64,000 nt of DNA, from the NCBI RefSeq assembly GCF_963259705.1, contig NC_081861.1, positions 69,979,623 to 70,043,622 of the forward strand, written 5' to 3'. This DNA comes from Myotis daubentonii. Taxonomy: Eukaryota > Chordata > Mammalia > Chiroptera > Vespertilionidae. Under the pieces are notes generated by a model. That model saw only the letters and a list, made by a program, of their open reading frames with translations, was not told the DNA's origin and made no database searches. This document shows, one piece after another, positions 46,798 to 59,900 of the stretch (the first letter of the stretch is position 1; each line of letters starts with the position of its first letter). Position numbers and translations under genes: made by a program.

Positions 46798-48350
46798 ATG
46801 TAGTCCCATTTGTTTATTTTCTCTTTAGTTTCCATTGCCCTAGGAGCTGTATTAGTGAAGCTATTGCTTCGGCATATGTCTGAGATTTTGCTGCCTGTGG
46901 ATTCCTCTAATATTTTTCTGGTTTCCTGTCTTACATGTAAGGCCTTTATACATTATGAGTTTATTTTTGTGTGTTGTGTAAGTTGGTCGTCTAGTTTCAT
47001 TTTTTTGCATGTATCTGTCCAATTTTCCCAAAACCATTTATTGAAGAGACCCTCTTGACTCCATTGTATGTTCTTGCCTCCTTTGTCAAATATTAATCGA
47101 GCATAATGGCTTGGGTTGATTTCTGGGTTCTCTGCTCTGTCCATTGATCTATGTGTCTGTTCTTGTGCCAGTACCAGGCAGTTTTGAGAACAGTGGCTTT
47201 GTAATACAGCTTGATATCTTGTCGTGAGATCCCTCCTACTTTGTTCTTTCTCAGGATTGCTACAGCTATTCTGGGTCTGTCTTTTATTCCATATGAATTT
47301 TGGGAGAGTTTGTTCTAGGTCTGTAAAATATGCTCTAAGAAACCATCAAGAAAAACAACAAGAAAGCCCACTGCATGGGAGAACATATTTGCAAATGTTA
47401 TCACCAATAAGGTTTTAATCTCCAACATTTACATGGAACTTATAAAACTTAACAAAAGGCAGACAAATAACCCAATCAAAAAATGGACAATGGATCTAAA
47501 TAGATACTTTTTGAAAGAAGACAGAAGGAAGGCCAAGAGACATATGAAAACATGCTCAATGTCACTAATCATCTGAGAGATGCAAATCAAAATGACAATG
47601 AGGTACCATCTCACACCTGTCAGACTAGCTATCATCAACAAATCAACAAATGACAAGGGCTGGAGAGGATGTGGAGAAAAAGGAGCCCTTCTGCTCTGCT
47701 GGTGGGAACGCAGACTAGTGCAGCCACTGTGGAGAACAGAATGGAGTTTCCTCAAAAAACTAAAAATGGAACTCCCATTTGACCCAGCGATCCCACTTCT
47801 AGGAATATATCCAAGAAACTAGAAACACCAATTAGAAAGGATATATGCACCCTTATGTTCATATCGGCACAATTTACAATAGCTAAGATTTGATAACAGC
47901 CTAAGTGACCATCAGCAGATGAGTGGATTAAAAAACTGTGGTACATCTACACAATGGCATACTCTGTGGCGGTAAAAAAGAAGGAATTCTTACAATTTGC
48001 AACAGCATGGATGGAGTTGGAGAGCATTATGCTAAGTGAAATAAGCCAGTCAGAGAAAGATAAATATCACATGATCTCACTCATTTGTGAAGTATAATGA
48101 ACAACATCAACTGATGAACAAAAACTGATCCAGAGACAGAGGAGCATCGATCAGACTGTCAAACCTCAGAGGGAAGGTAGGGGAGGGTGGGGGTAATGGT
48201 TAGAGATCAACCAAAGGACTTGTATGCATGCATATAAGCCTAACCAATGGACACAGACAACAGGGGTTGTGGGCATGAGTGGGGGGTTTGGGGGTCAATG
48301 AGAGGGTAAGGACACATATGTAATACCTTAATCAATAAAGAAAATAAATA
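46798..48350. mobile_element. L1 with 5' inversion and target duplication
   Basis: 46,798-47,337 is antisense ORF2 ('gtagtcccatttgtttattt' onward) and 47,338-48,350 is sense ('aaccatcaagaaaaacaaca' to the A-rich tail). Aligned to the L1 at 12.8 kb, the inverted part covers about 16,830-17,365 and the sense part starts at about 17,390. The pieces are adjacent with about 25 bp lost. Flanked by 'aaaataggttgtg' on both sides. A textbook twin-priming product. Confidence 0.85.
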
Positions 48351-48362
48351 AAATAGGTTGTG

Positions 48363-48894
48363 TACATAATTTACATTGTTAAATATTCAGTAACTTTACA
48401 AAATACAAAAATAATACATTAAAGATTGCAATATTTGTAACCCACTGAATATGTCTTATTAGGCACATTTGTTTTTCTTTAAGATTTTCTGTTATCTGAC
48501 CTAAAATAGAAATAACAGAAAAAACTCCCATTTGCCTTAAAACATACACAGACAAACATACACTTCTTTGAAAAGAAGCTTGTTATAACTTAAAGTTGAA
48601 CATAGCTAAATGGCATAAAATTAACACAATCAATCAAGTCCACATGTAAGTACCTTGTAAGACATAAAATTAAACCAGCTATTAAAATAAATACAATAAA
48701 TATCTTTTTTGTTTATATGGATATCTTTCTAAAATATAAGATACATTTTTTAAGAGAATGTACATTTTTTAATAGTTGAAACTGCTTGTACACACAGTTA
48801 AACTACAGACAAAGAATGTCTAATAGAGAACTGAAAATAAAATATTTTTATTGAAATTTTTTAATGAAGCAAATTTATTTTACCTATCTGATAA
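48363..48894. other. Unassigned AT-rich DNA
   Basis: No recognisable feature. Confidence 0.4.
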
Positions 48895-49374
48895 TCTATA
48901 TTAATAAAAGCTTAGATGGCTTCTTGCCCTTGCATCATCACAAGATGGCCACCCCCATGTCATCACAAGATGGCCACCACAAGATGGTTGCCCCATGTCA
49001 TTACAAGTTGGCTGCCCCCACATCATCACACAATGGCCACCACAAGATGGCCAGCAGGGGTGGGCAGTTGGGGGCAACCAGGCCTGCAGGGGAAGGCATT
49101 TGGGAGCCATAAGGCCACCTGGGGAGGGCAGTTGGGGGCAATTGGGCTGGCAGGGGAGTGGTTAAGGGGTGATCAGGCTGGCAGGCAGAAGCGGTTAGGG
49201 GCAATCAGGCAGGCAGACCGGCGAGCAGTTAGGAGCCAGCAGTTCTGGATTTTGAGAGAGATCGGGCCTAAACTGGCAGTCAGACATCTCCTGAGGAGTC
49301 CCAGATTGGAGAAGGTGCAGGCTGGGCTGAGGGACACCCCTCCGGTGAATGAATTTCATGTACTGGGCCTCTAG
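48895..49374 (+). mobile_element. Complete Helitron with 'caagatggc' array
   Basis: TC + 'tatattaataaaagctta' at 48,895; CTAG at 49,371-49,374 after a degraded hairpin. Positions 48,948-49,052 hold six 'caagatggc'-like units. The body has tandem 'gatcaggctggcagg'-like units. Same subfamily as 63,227-63,756. Confidence 0.88.
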
Positions 49375-49749
49375 TAGGTAGAATAAAAGAAGTACTATAG
49401 GACCATCAGTAGTCATTTCTCAAAAAAAAAAAAAAAGGAAAAGATTTTTATAAGTCTCTTGGTGAATGGGTAGACAGAATATAAACCACAAAATGAGGGA
49501 ATGATGGAATGAAAGAAAAAGAGGGCTTATACAGCTTGGTATGAATGTTTGCTTCCAGCATGCTTCAGGCACATTTATTACACTTAAGGGCACATCAGCA
49601 TAGGGAATAAAAGAGCTTTGTTATTTTGTCTTATAGACTGACTTAATCTGTTGCAAAAGTTCTGTGGTTCTTGATCTTTTCCCCTGATGTGCTTCTCAGA
49701 AATTAAAAGGAAGGGTAAAGGGGCAGGACCTGAATTTATAAATAAATGA

Positions 49750-49880
49750 TAGGGGAGGCTAGGGGACTGTCTAGGGCGGGGGGATAAAATGGATACATAT
49801 GTAATATCCTTTGTAATACTTTAAGCAATAAAAAAAAATAAAAATAAAAAAAAAATAAATATACTAACAGCCATAAAAAA
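49750..49880 (+). mobile_element. Severely 5'-truncated L1 tail
   Basis: 'gtctagggcggggggataaa' and 'aatactttaagcaataaaa' equal the last about 100 bp of the 12.8-kb L1. Flanked by 'aaataaatga' (49,740-49,749 and 49,882-49,891). The tail includes a short non-A segment ('tatactaacagccat') before a second A-run. Confidence 0.75.
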
Positions 49881-49891
49881 AAAAAATAAAT

Positions 49892-50265
49892 GACTGAGTC
49901 ACACATTCTAATACATCTTCTTCTGACCAAAATTTAAGTTAATTATAATCAAGTTGGTCCTATTAAACATATCCATTGAAGTCCTGCAGTGAGTTCAAAG
50001 CAATTAGACCTTCAGATGTAAAGGAAGTATAAGCATACCAATGAAATAATGGATAATAATTTATAATTATTCCAGCTGACTTGCCTTAAGCACAGAAATG
50101 CATTCCAGTTTCAGAATAACAGAAAATGTTATTCAATAATTACATTAAAATATTATGTCAAATGAACATTCACTGAGAAGTGATTCAAATTCATATTTCT
50201 AAGAAATATCAATTTAAAGATATCATGTTTACCTTGAGACACCATTTCATTGTTTCAAATATATA

Positions 50266-50306
<41 letters not shown>

Positions 50307-51250
50307 AAACAGATCAGGGTAGTCATCATTAATCATCTTAATGAAAGGTGGGGCTAAGGGTACAGACATATTCTAGTGGATCCTTGTATACATTCATGGA
50401 TTAACAGATTTCTTTAATAAAACTGTGGAAGTTTATTGGAAGCATATATAAACTCCATCTGTGCAGGGTGTCCTCAAAGGGGACCCTCTGGGGAGGGACT
50501 CCCAAATGGAAAAAAGCCTGCTCTCTGTCTCTCTAATGGGAAAAAATCTAAATTCAAAAATCTAAAATCTGTTTTGTGTCCCTTTGTCTCTGATTTATAT
50601 ATGTTGTAGCTCTTTGTCTGACCAGGATCCTTTCTAATTGGACATTCATTAATTTAGGACCCCCATGTATTTCTCATTGGTCACTCTACTACATAGTATC
50701 AGTTTTTAAGCTCAAAGTCCACGTGGTGCCCCCTCTTTCTCACCTCTTATCTTGCAGCATTCTTCTATCCCTCTTCCTGATACCTTGTGACTTTTCTTTA
50801 TCCTCTGTGAATGTATGTCTTCTTCCCCCCTTATTCTGTGGCATTTCTCTATCTCTGCAAGATAAGCATTTTGGCATCTCCAAACCCCTATCTATGCAAT
50901 TTTCTCCCACAGACCCTTTATATTCCCTAGAACTGCCTGTTTTGTCTCTAAGATTTCTTTCAATAATTGGTCTGTGTTAAGCTTTTCTGTTAGTGTGTAT
51001 TAAATTAGACTATATTACTTTATATTATGTACAGGACATTGTGCTTAGTTCTTCGGTCAAGTAAAAAAGTTTAGAGAACACTAATGGTTTCATATATCTT
51101 ATAATTATAGGAAAAGTAAAATATTAAGTATTATAAAATAAGGGGTACGTTAACTTGTAGAAGTTGAATGGCACCACAAAGTCTAGGATCTCCTCAGCAT
51201 TGAGCCCATAGGCCTCAAATTTCTACAAAAAAAAAAAAAAATGGTTGAGC
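49892..51250. other. Unassigned DNA with a (GT)n tract
   Basis: A (GT)n runs over 50,266-50,302. On minus, 50,430-50,460 shows a TATA-like and AATAAA-like pair, hinting at a decayed LTR across about 50,400-50,950, but no termini are found. Otherwise nothing is recognised. Confidence 0.4.
50266..50302. repeat. (GT)n microsatellite
   Basis: Nearly pure GT dinucleotides, about 18 units. Confidence 0.95.
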
Positions 51251-52195
51251 ATTGATTCCGAGAGCATTGTACCACAAAAAGAGGAAGGCTTAAGAAAAGC
51301 CTATACATCTATTAGAATGGCCAAAATCTAGAGCACTGACAACACAAAATGCTGGTGAGTTTGTAGAGCAATAAGAACTATCATATACTTCTGGTGAGAG
51401 TGCAAAATGGTATGGCTACTTTGGAAGACAATTTGACAGTTTTTACAAAACAAAACATACTCTTATCATATGATCCAGCAATCATGTTTCTTGGTATTTT
51501 CCTAAATGAATTGATAACTTATTTCCACATAAAAATCTGTTCACAAGTGTTTATAGCAGCTTCATTCATAATGGCCATAGCTTACAACAACCAAAATGTC
51601 CTCAGTTTATAAATAGATAAATAAACTTCTCTATATTCACACAATGGAGTATTATTCAGTGCTAAAAAGAAATGAGATATTAAGACATAAAAACACTTGA
51701 GGAATTTTAAATGCCCCTTACTAATTGAAATGCATCAATGTGAAAAGATTACATAGTATAATATGATTTCAACTATATTACATTGTAGAAAAGGTAAAAA
51801 CTATAGAGACAGTGAGAAGATCAGTGGTTGCCAAGGGCTAAGTGAGAGAGAGACATAAATAGAAGGATCAAAGAGAAGTAAGGCAGTGAAATTACTCTGT
51901 ATGATACTACAATGGTGAATACATGCCATTTTACATTTGTCAAAACCCATAGAATGTACAACACCAAGAATGAACCCTTTTCTAAACTAGACTTTGAGTG
52001 ATTATGATGTGTCAAGTAAGTCCATTAATTGCAACAAATGTGCAACTGTGGTACAAGATATTGATGGTGGGAGATATTGTGCATGTGTGGGGACAAGGGA
52101 TATATGTGGATCATCTGTAATCCTGGCTCAATTTTTCTCTGAACCTAAAACTGCTCTAAAAACCAAGTGTAATTTTTTTTTGTAAAGGCCATTAT
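51251..52195 (+). mobile_element. Ancient L1 3' portion
   Basis: 'tacttctggtgagagtgcaa', 'gatccagcaatcatgtttct', 'atagcagcttcattcataat' and a 3' UTR to 'ctaaaaaccaagtgtaattt'. Highly diverged sense L1; the Helitron at 52,203 begins just beyond it. Confidence 0.7.
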
Positions 52196-52202
52196 AAAGT
52201 AA

Positions 52203-53392
52203 CTAGGGGCCCGGTGCACGAAATTCGTGCACTGTGTGTGTGTGTGGGGGGGGGGGAGTGTCCCTCAGCCCAGCCTGCCCCCTCTCACATACTGGGAGCC
52301 CTCAGGCGTTGACCCCCATCACCCTCCAATCGCAGGATCGGCCCCTTGCCCAGGCCTGACGCCTCTGGGCGTCAGGCCTGGGCAGGGGACCCTAATTTCC
52401 CCCCATCACTGGTTCTGCCCCCAGCCCAAGCCTGATGCCTCGGCCAGAGGCGTAGACCCCCATCACCATCCGATTGCCTGATCGGCCCCTTGCCCAGGCC
52501 TGACGCCTCCGACAGAGGTGTCAGGCTTGGACAGGGGACCCCCATCTCCCCCTGATCACTGGCTCTGGCCCCCGCTCAGGCCTGAGGCCTCTGGCCCAGG
52601 AATCATGCCTGGGCAGGGGACCCCCATCTCCCTCTGATCGCTTGCTCCACCCCCCGCCCAAGCCTGATGCTTCTGACCCAGGCTTCAGGCCTGGGCAAGG
52701 GGACCATCATATCGCCCCAATCCCCGGCTCCACCCCTCGCCCAGGCCTGATGCCTCGGCCAGAGGAGTTGACCCTCATCACCCTCTGATCACCAATCACC
52801 GGATCGGCTCCTTGACCAGGCCTGAGGCCTCTGGCAGAGGTGTCAGGCCTGGGCAGGGGACCCCCAGCTCCCCATGGTTGCAGGCTCCGCCCCTGCCCAG
52901 GCCTAACACCTCTGGCCTAGGCGTCCGGCCCAGGCAGCGGGGACCTGCAGCTGCAGCGGCCCCGCGATCGTGGGCTCCGCTTTAGGCCCAGGCAAGGGGC
53001 CCCTAGCTACCGGGACTACCAGCTTCGACCGTGCTCAGCTCCCATCGCTGGCTCCACCCCTACTTCCTGCTATCACTGGCCAGGGTGGCAAAGGCGCCTG
53101 ATTCTCCAATCATGGCTGGGGGGCAGGGCAAAGGCGGCCCCAGGGCCGCCTTTGCCCTGCCCCCCCGCTCTTAGCTCCCCCCTGGGTTTCCAATCACTGT
53201 CAGTGGCAGGGGTCTTCTTCCTGCTTTCCCTTTCGCCTCCCTGCATTGTGCCTACATATGCAAATTAACCGCCATCTTGTTGGCAGTTAACTGCCAATCT
53301 TAGTTGGGAGTTAATTTGCATATAGCCCTGATTAGCCAATGAAAAGTGTAGCTCGTACACCAATTACCATTTTCCTCTTTTATTAGATAGGA
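52203..53392 (-). mobile_element. Complete Helitron, about 1.19 kb
   Basis: CTAG at 52,203-52,206 with a perfect hairpin arm 'ggtgcacgaaattcgtgcac'. The right terminus on minus is 'tcctatctaataaaagagga' at 53,392. The body is built of 'gcccaggcctgatgcctc' units. The 5' module (53,255-53,345) carries 'atgcaaatt', 'aaccgccatcttg', 'atttgcat' and 'attagccaatg'. It is the best reference copy in the window for the family at 5,572 and 26,362. Confidence 0.95.
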
Positions 53393-53947
53393 TGCTATCT
53401 AGAATGCTAACATGTACATTATTATTATGGATTAGCTTACCAGGTTGGTTGAGTTCTCAGTTTATGAAACAGATGTTTGCCCCAGGGAGAATTAGAAAAA
53501 GAATACATCAAATTTTGATAAAATAGTAGGTGGATAGTTCCTGAGGTCTCATATTGCAAATTCTGGGTAGTCAGAGGCAAGACCCATGAGTTACAGAAAA
53601 AAGAGCTGGGAGATAACTGAAAAGGCACCTTTCATATTCATAACCAGGCTGATTTGAATTAGCCATGATGGCTGGTGGCACATTGTCTATTTCATAAAAA
53701 AACACTGTATTTGGTCACTTTAAATAATATTTGCATATCCATTATTTAAGTTAAATAGAACTAATGTTTCTTATAAGAAATTGTGGAAGATATATGTGTA
53801 TACAAACATCATCTCAAAATCTAGTAAGGGAGATGAGACAGAAAAAAATGCGAAACAGTGTAGAAGTCTGTTGTGCTCTTTTTCTTTGTACTTAAAGACA
53901 TTATTTATCAACTGTGCCAAACTGCATCAATCATCTTTCTTGTTTAA
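53393..53947. other. Unassigned DNA
   Basis: No recognisable feature. Confidence 0.4.
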
Positions 53948-53962
53948 TATATATATATACAT

Positions 53963-54028
<66 letters not shown>

Positions 54029-54050
54029 TTTATATATATATATATATATC
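53948..54050. repeat. (TA)n/(CA)n compound microsatellite
   Basis: TA run, CA run and TA run in succession. The Tyr-Ile frame across it is an artefact. Confidence 0.95.
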
Positions 54051-54671
54051 TGGCTTTCCTAAGTAGAAAGAGAATTTATTGAAAGTATATCAGATAACTC
54101 ATAGAATCCGTGGAAACCTTAGGCTACCAGGCTCAAGAAAATGGAAGAAACCAGGAGAGGCGTAAGTACCAGAGAGCCCAGCTAAAGTCATAAGAAATCG
54201 TTCCTAAGGGAGACATTGTCAATGGCATTGCTGTCAATGTAATACAATGTAATAGGTGTTAACAAAGCACAGAATTAGAAGCAGTAAATTCAATGCCAGG
54301 GGGCGGGAGGAAAGACTGGGGAATCTTGGAGAGAAGAACTGACCACTGACCTGACCGTTAAACTGTCTTAAAGACCTTAGAGTCCACCAAGTTGAGAAGA
54401 GTGGAACAAACTTTCAAAACAGCAAGAACAGCTTGTATAAGGTTTCAAGTGTCAAAAGAGCAAGAGTCAAAAGAGCATTGCATAGAGTGCCTTGGTAAGG
54501 TGGCATAGGTTTACAGTATAGGGTAAATGTGTATAAAAAGAAGTTGGTAGATGTGATGGACAGATGAAAGAAGAGTAACTATCAGAATATGGAAGTAGAC
54601 CATTTTTTGTTGATTTCAGCTCAGAAGGTACTTAAATACTATCCTAAGGAATTTGGAATTTATTATCTATA
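54051..54671. other. Unassigned DNA
   Basis: No recognisable feature. Confidence 0.4.
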
Positions 54672-55207
54672 CTAGTGGCCCGGTGCACAAAATTCATGCA
54701 TGGGGGAGTTTGTGTTCCTCAGCCTGGCCTGCACCCTCTCCAATTTGGGACCCCGCGAAGGATGTCCTACTGGCAGTTTACAGGGATTGGGTCTAAACCA
54801 GCTGTTGGACATCCCTCTCACAATCGGGAGACTGCTGGCTCCTAACTGCTCACCTGCCTGCCTGCCTGCTTGATTGCCTCTAACCACTCTGCCTGCAGGC
54901 CTGCTTGACCCCAATTGACCCCCCGCCAGCCTGATCACCCCAAACTGCTCCCCCTGCTGGCCTGCTCACTCCAAACTGCCCCCCCCCCCGCTGTCCTGAT
55001 CACCTCCAACTGACCCCCACTGATGGCCTGCTTACCCCCAACGGCCCCATCCCCCACCAGCCTGATCACCCACAACTGCCCTCTCCTCTTGGCCTCTAAC
55101 CACCTCTACCTCAGCCCCGCCACCATGGCTTTGTCCAGAAGAACATCTGGAAGGTCTCCTGGAAGGTCTCCCAGTCTACTTAGCATATTACTCTTTTATT
55201 AGTATAC
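54672..55207 (-). mobile_element. Helitron
   Basis: CTAG at 54,672-54,675 with 'ggtgcacaaaattcatgca'. The body has 'cctgatcaccccaaactgc'-like tandem units. The right end is 'gtatactaataaaagagtaa' on minus, with the leading TC slightly altered. Confidence 0.85.
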
Positions 55208-55920
55208 ATATATTTGCCTGTAAATATGATTATGATTGCAGATATGAGTAGGACCAGTTAAAATTTTATAAAATGGGCCTTTTATTACAGATGGTTTGCC
55301 ATGTATGCATTTTTTCTAAAGAAGTAAAAATTACTTTAAAAAAATGTTTCAGGAAGACTTTAAGAAACTTACAGTATCTGCGTTTCTTCCAAGAAAGTTG
55401 TCACTTTTATGCCAGAGTGAGAATTATTTGTATGCTTTGTATGTCAGCATTGGACCACTGTGACTGGGCGGGGGGCACTTAGCTTGACTTGAGAGTAATT
55501 ATTTGCTCACTGCCTGGGAGGGAGGGTGTGTGTCAGAGGAGAGAAATACTGGGTTCTGGATTATTCATAGATTGCTGACTTTCTGGATTGATTGTGCAAG
55601 CCCCTCCTTTTATTGATGTCCACCTTCTATTGACAGACATCTACCCTGGGAGAAAAATGCAATGAAACTCTCTTTCTTTTCAATTTAAAAAGCATTTGAA
55701 TTACTAAGGTGTGATAGGGCCACCCAACCATCCACAGTCACAGTACACATTTTCATGAAGGATGTTCCCATTCTTGAATAAATTAAAACAATTTTTTTCT
55801 TTTAATTTAAACTTTCTTCTATAACTGTTTTCTTGTTACTTAAAAGCTAGTTTTTTTGAAACTGCTTCCAAAGCTTTTCAAGCTGTATATGTCCTTGGAA
55901 TGAATTTATGAATAAGAATT
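55208..55920. other. Unassigned DNA
   Basis: No recognisable feature. Confidence 0.4.
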
Positions 55921-55921
55921 G

Positions 55922-56129
55922 AGCCTGGCCAGTGTGACTCAGTGGTTTAGCATCAACCTATGAACCAGGAAGTCACAGTTTGATTCCAGGTCAGGCCACA
56001 TGCCCAGGTTTTGGCCTGATCCCCAGTACGGGGCGTGTAGGAGGCAGCCAATCAATGATTCTCTATCAACATTGATGTTTCTATCTCTCTCCCTCTCCCT
56101 TCCTCTCTGAATCAGTAAGAATATATTTT

Positions 56130-56162
<33 letters not shown>
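55922..56162 (+). mobile_element. Older Ves SINE with (GA)n tail
   Basis: Head 'agcctggccagtgtgactca', 'ggaggcagccaatcaatgat' and a CT-rich segment. After the A-rich tail there is a (GA)n run at 56,134-56,162. Confidence 0.85.
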
Positions 56163-56166
<4 letters not shown>

Positions 56167-56585
56167 GAAGAGTATATATGTTTGTAAATAAGAAAACATG
56201 TATTTGATGCTCATAGAAAGTCTTATTTTCTTTTATTAAAACTTGTGCAGTATAGGGAACTACATAGATTCTCTCAATTTGAAGAAAGTTAGAGGGAAAG
56301 GTACTAATTCAGAGTTCCTTGGGAAAATGTGTCACATATATTTTTTATCTTTATTTTTTTTAAATCAAAAACTGAAATATTTTCTATTCAGAAAATACAT
56401 TTGGATCTAAATATCTTCTATAATTTTAACCCTAAAATATCAATTTAAATATTTTAAAAATGGTTGGGATGTTTGTTTTTTTAAATAACTTAGGTTACTG
56501 GAGTTCTACATGTTACTGGATTAACTGGGGTAATTTTCTAATTGGAAACTTAAGAATTATAGTCAGAGGGGAGGACATGAGAATT
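56163..56585. other. Unassigned AT-rich DNA
   Basis: No recognisable feature. Confidence 0.4.
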
Positions 56586-56602
56586 TTAATTTTTTTTAAT
56601 TT

Positions 56603-56637
<35 letters not shown>

Positions 56638-56947
56638 TTTTTTATTGCTTAAAGTATTACAAAGGGTATTACATATGTGTCCATTCCCCCCCACCCCCCG
56701 CCCTAGACAGTCCCCTAGCCTCCGTTATACCCCAGTGCCCTATGTCCATTGGTTATGCTTATATGCATGCATACAAGTCCTTTGGTTGATCTCTTACCCC
56801 CTACCTCATGCCCCCAAACCCTCCGTGGCCTTCCCGCTGCAGTGTGACAATCTGTTTGAGGCAGCTCTGCCTCTGTATGTATAACTGTTCAAAAGTTTAT
56901 AATGGTCTCTATTATCCACGAATGAGTGAGATCATGTGGTGTTTTTC

Positions 56948-59900
56948 CTAGATTGACTGGCTTATTTCACTTAGCATAATGCTCTCCAGTTCCATCCATG
57001 ACGTTGCAAGTGGTAAGAGTTCCTTCCTTTTTAGAGCAGCATAGTATTCCATCGTGTAGATGTACCACAGTTTTCTAATCCATTCATCTACTGATGGGCA
57101 CTTAGGCTGTTTCCAGATCTTAGCTATGGTGAATTGTGCTGCTATGAACATAGCGGTGCATATATCCTTTCTGATTGGTGTTTCTGGTTTCTTGGGATAT
57201 ATTCCTAGAAGTGGGATCACAGGGTCAAATGGGAGTTCCATTTTCAGTTTTTTGAGAAAACTACATACTGTCTTCCATAGTGGCTGCACCAGTCTGCATT
57301 CCCACCAGCAGTGCACAAGGATTCCTTTTTCTCCACATCCTCTCCAGCACTTGTCATTTGTTGATTTGTTGATGATAGACAGTCTGACAGGTGTAAGATG
57401 GTACCTCATTGCTGTTTTGATTTGCATCTCTGGGATGATTAGTGACTTTGAGCATGTTTTCATATGTCTCTTGGCTTTCTGAATGTCCTCTTTTGAAAGG
57501 TGTCTATTTAGGTCCTTTGCCCATTTTTTGATTGGATTGTTTATCTTCCTTTTGTTAAGTTGTATGAGTTCCCTATAAATTTTGGAGATTAGGCCCTTAT
57601 CATATATGTCATTGGCAAATATGTTTTCCCACACAGTGGGTTTTCTCATTGTTTTGTTGATGGTTTCTTTTGCTGTGCAGAAGCTTTTTATTTTGATGTA
57701 GTCCCATTTGTTCATTTTCTCTTTCGTTTCAAGTGCCCTAGGAGCTGTATCAGTGAAGAAATTGCTTCGGCATATGTCTGAGATTTTGTTGCCTTTGGAT
57801 TCTTCTAGAATTTTTATGGTTTCCTGTCGTACATTTAAGTCCTTTATCCATTTTGAGTTTATTTTTGTGTATGGTGTAAGTTGGTGGTCTAGTTTCATTT
57901 TCTTGCATATATCTGTCCAATTTTCCCAACACCATTTATTGAAGAGACTATCTTGGCTCCATTGTATGTTCTTGCCTCCTTTGTCAAATATTAATTGAGC
58001 ATATTGCTTCGGGCCGATTTCTGGGCTCTCTATTCTATTCCATTGATCTATATGCCTATTCTTGTGCCAGTACCAGGCAGTTTTGAGAACAGTGGCTTTG
58101 TAATACAACTTGATATCTGGTATTGAGATCCCACCTACTTTGTTCTTTTTCAGGATTGCTGCAGCTATTTGGGGTCTTCTTTTATTCCAGATGAATTTTT
58201 GGAAAGTTCGTTCTAGATCTCTGAAGTATGCCGTTGGTATTTTAATGGGAAGTGCGTTGAATTTATAGATTGCTTTGGGTAGTATGGACATTTTAATGAT
58301 GTTGATTCTACCAATCCATGAACACGGTATGTTCTTCCATCTGTTTATGTCTTCCTCTATATCTTTTTTCAACATCCTGTAGTTTTCTGAGTAGAGGTCT
58401 TTTACCTCTTTAGTTAAGTTTATTCCTAGGTAGCTTAATTTTTTTGGTGCGATGGTAAACAGGGTTGTTTTTATAATCTCTCTTTCTGAAAGTTCACTAT
58501 TGGTGTATAGAAATTCCTCAGATTTCTTGGGGTTAATTTTGTATCCTGCTACATTGCCAAATTCATGTATTAAGTCTAGTAGCTTTTTGATGGAGTCTCT
58601 AGGGTTTTGTATGTATAATATCATGTCGTTTGCAAATAAGGACAGTTTTACTTCCTCTTTTCCAATTTGGATGCCTTTTATTTCTTCTTCTTGCCTAATT
58701 GCAATGGCTAACACTTCCAGTACTATGTTGAACAGGAGTGGTGAGAAGGGGCATCCCTGTCTTGTTCCTGTTCTTAGGGGAAATGGTGTTAGTTTTTGCC
58801 CATTGAGTATGATGCTGGCTGTGGGCCTGTCATATATGGCTTTTGTTATGTTGAGGTATGATTCTTCTACTCCCACCTTACTGAGAGTTTTTATCAAAAA
58901 TGGGTGTTGAATTTTGTCAAATGCTTTTTCTGCATCAATTGACATGATTATTTGGCTTTTATCTCTCAATTTGTTTATGTGATGTATCACGTTTATTGAT
59001 TTGCGGATATTGTACCATCCTTGCATCGCTGGGATAAATCCTACTTGGTCATGGTGTATGATCTTTCTGATGTACTGCTGGATCCGATTTGCTAAGATTT
59101 TGTTGAGGATTTTGGCATCTATGTTCATGAGGGATATTGGCCTATAATTCTCTTTCACTGTGTTGTCTTTACCTGGTTTTGGTATTAGGGTGATGCTGGC
59201 TCCATAGAATGAGCTTGGAAGTGTTCCTTCCTCTTGAATTTTTTGTAGTAGTCTGAGGAGGATAGGTTTTAGTTCTTCCTTGAATGTTACGTAAAACTCC
59301 CCTGTGAAGCCGTCTTGTCCTGGGCTTTTGTTTGATGGAAGCTTTTTGATGACTGCTTCAATTTCTTCCATAGTTATTGGCCTGTTGAGGTTTTTAGATT
59401 CTTCCTGATTGAGTTTTGGAATGTTGTATTTTTCTAGGAATTTGTCCATTTCCTCCAGGTTGTCTAGTTTGTTGGAGTAGAGCTGTCCATAGTATTTTTT
59501 TTATTGATTTTTTTTTTACAGAGAGGAAGGGAGAGAGATAGAGAGCTAGAAACATCGATGAGAGAGAAACATCGATCAGCTGCCTCCTGCACATCTCCCA
59601 CTGGGGATATGCCCGCAACCCAGGCACATGCCCCCGACCAGAAATGAACCCGGGACCCTTCAGTCCGCAGGCCGACGCTCCATCCACCGAGCCAAACCGG
59701 TTTCGGCCATAGTATTTTTTAACAATCATTTGTATTTCTGTGGGGTCTGTTGTTATTTCACCCCTATCATCCCTTATTTTGTTTATTTGGGTCCTCTCTC
59801 TTTGATTCTTGGTGAGCCTGGCTAGAGGTTTGTCAATCTTGTTTATCCTTTCGAAGAACCAGCTTTTGGTTTCATTGATTTTCTGTATTATTTTTTTGGT

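Noticed and set aside
50400..50950. Decayed LTR on the minus strand
   Set aside because: A TATA-like and AATAAA-like pair exists, but spacing is too short and no TG/CA termini or duplication were found.
56948..59449. 833-codon frame as a host gene
   Set aside because: It is L1 ORF2 with RT motifs and a mutated FADD, inside a clear L1.
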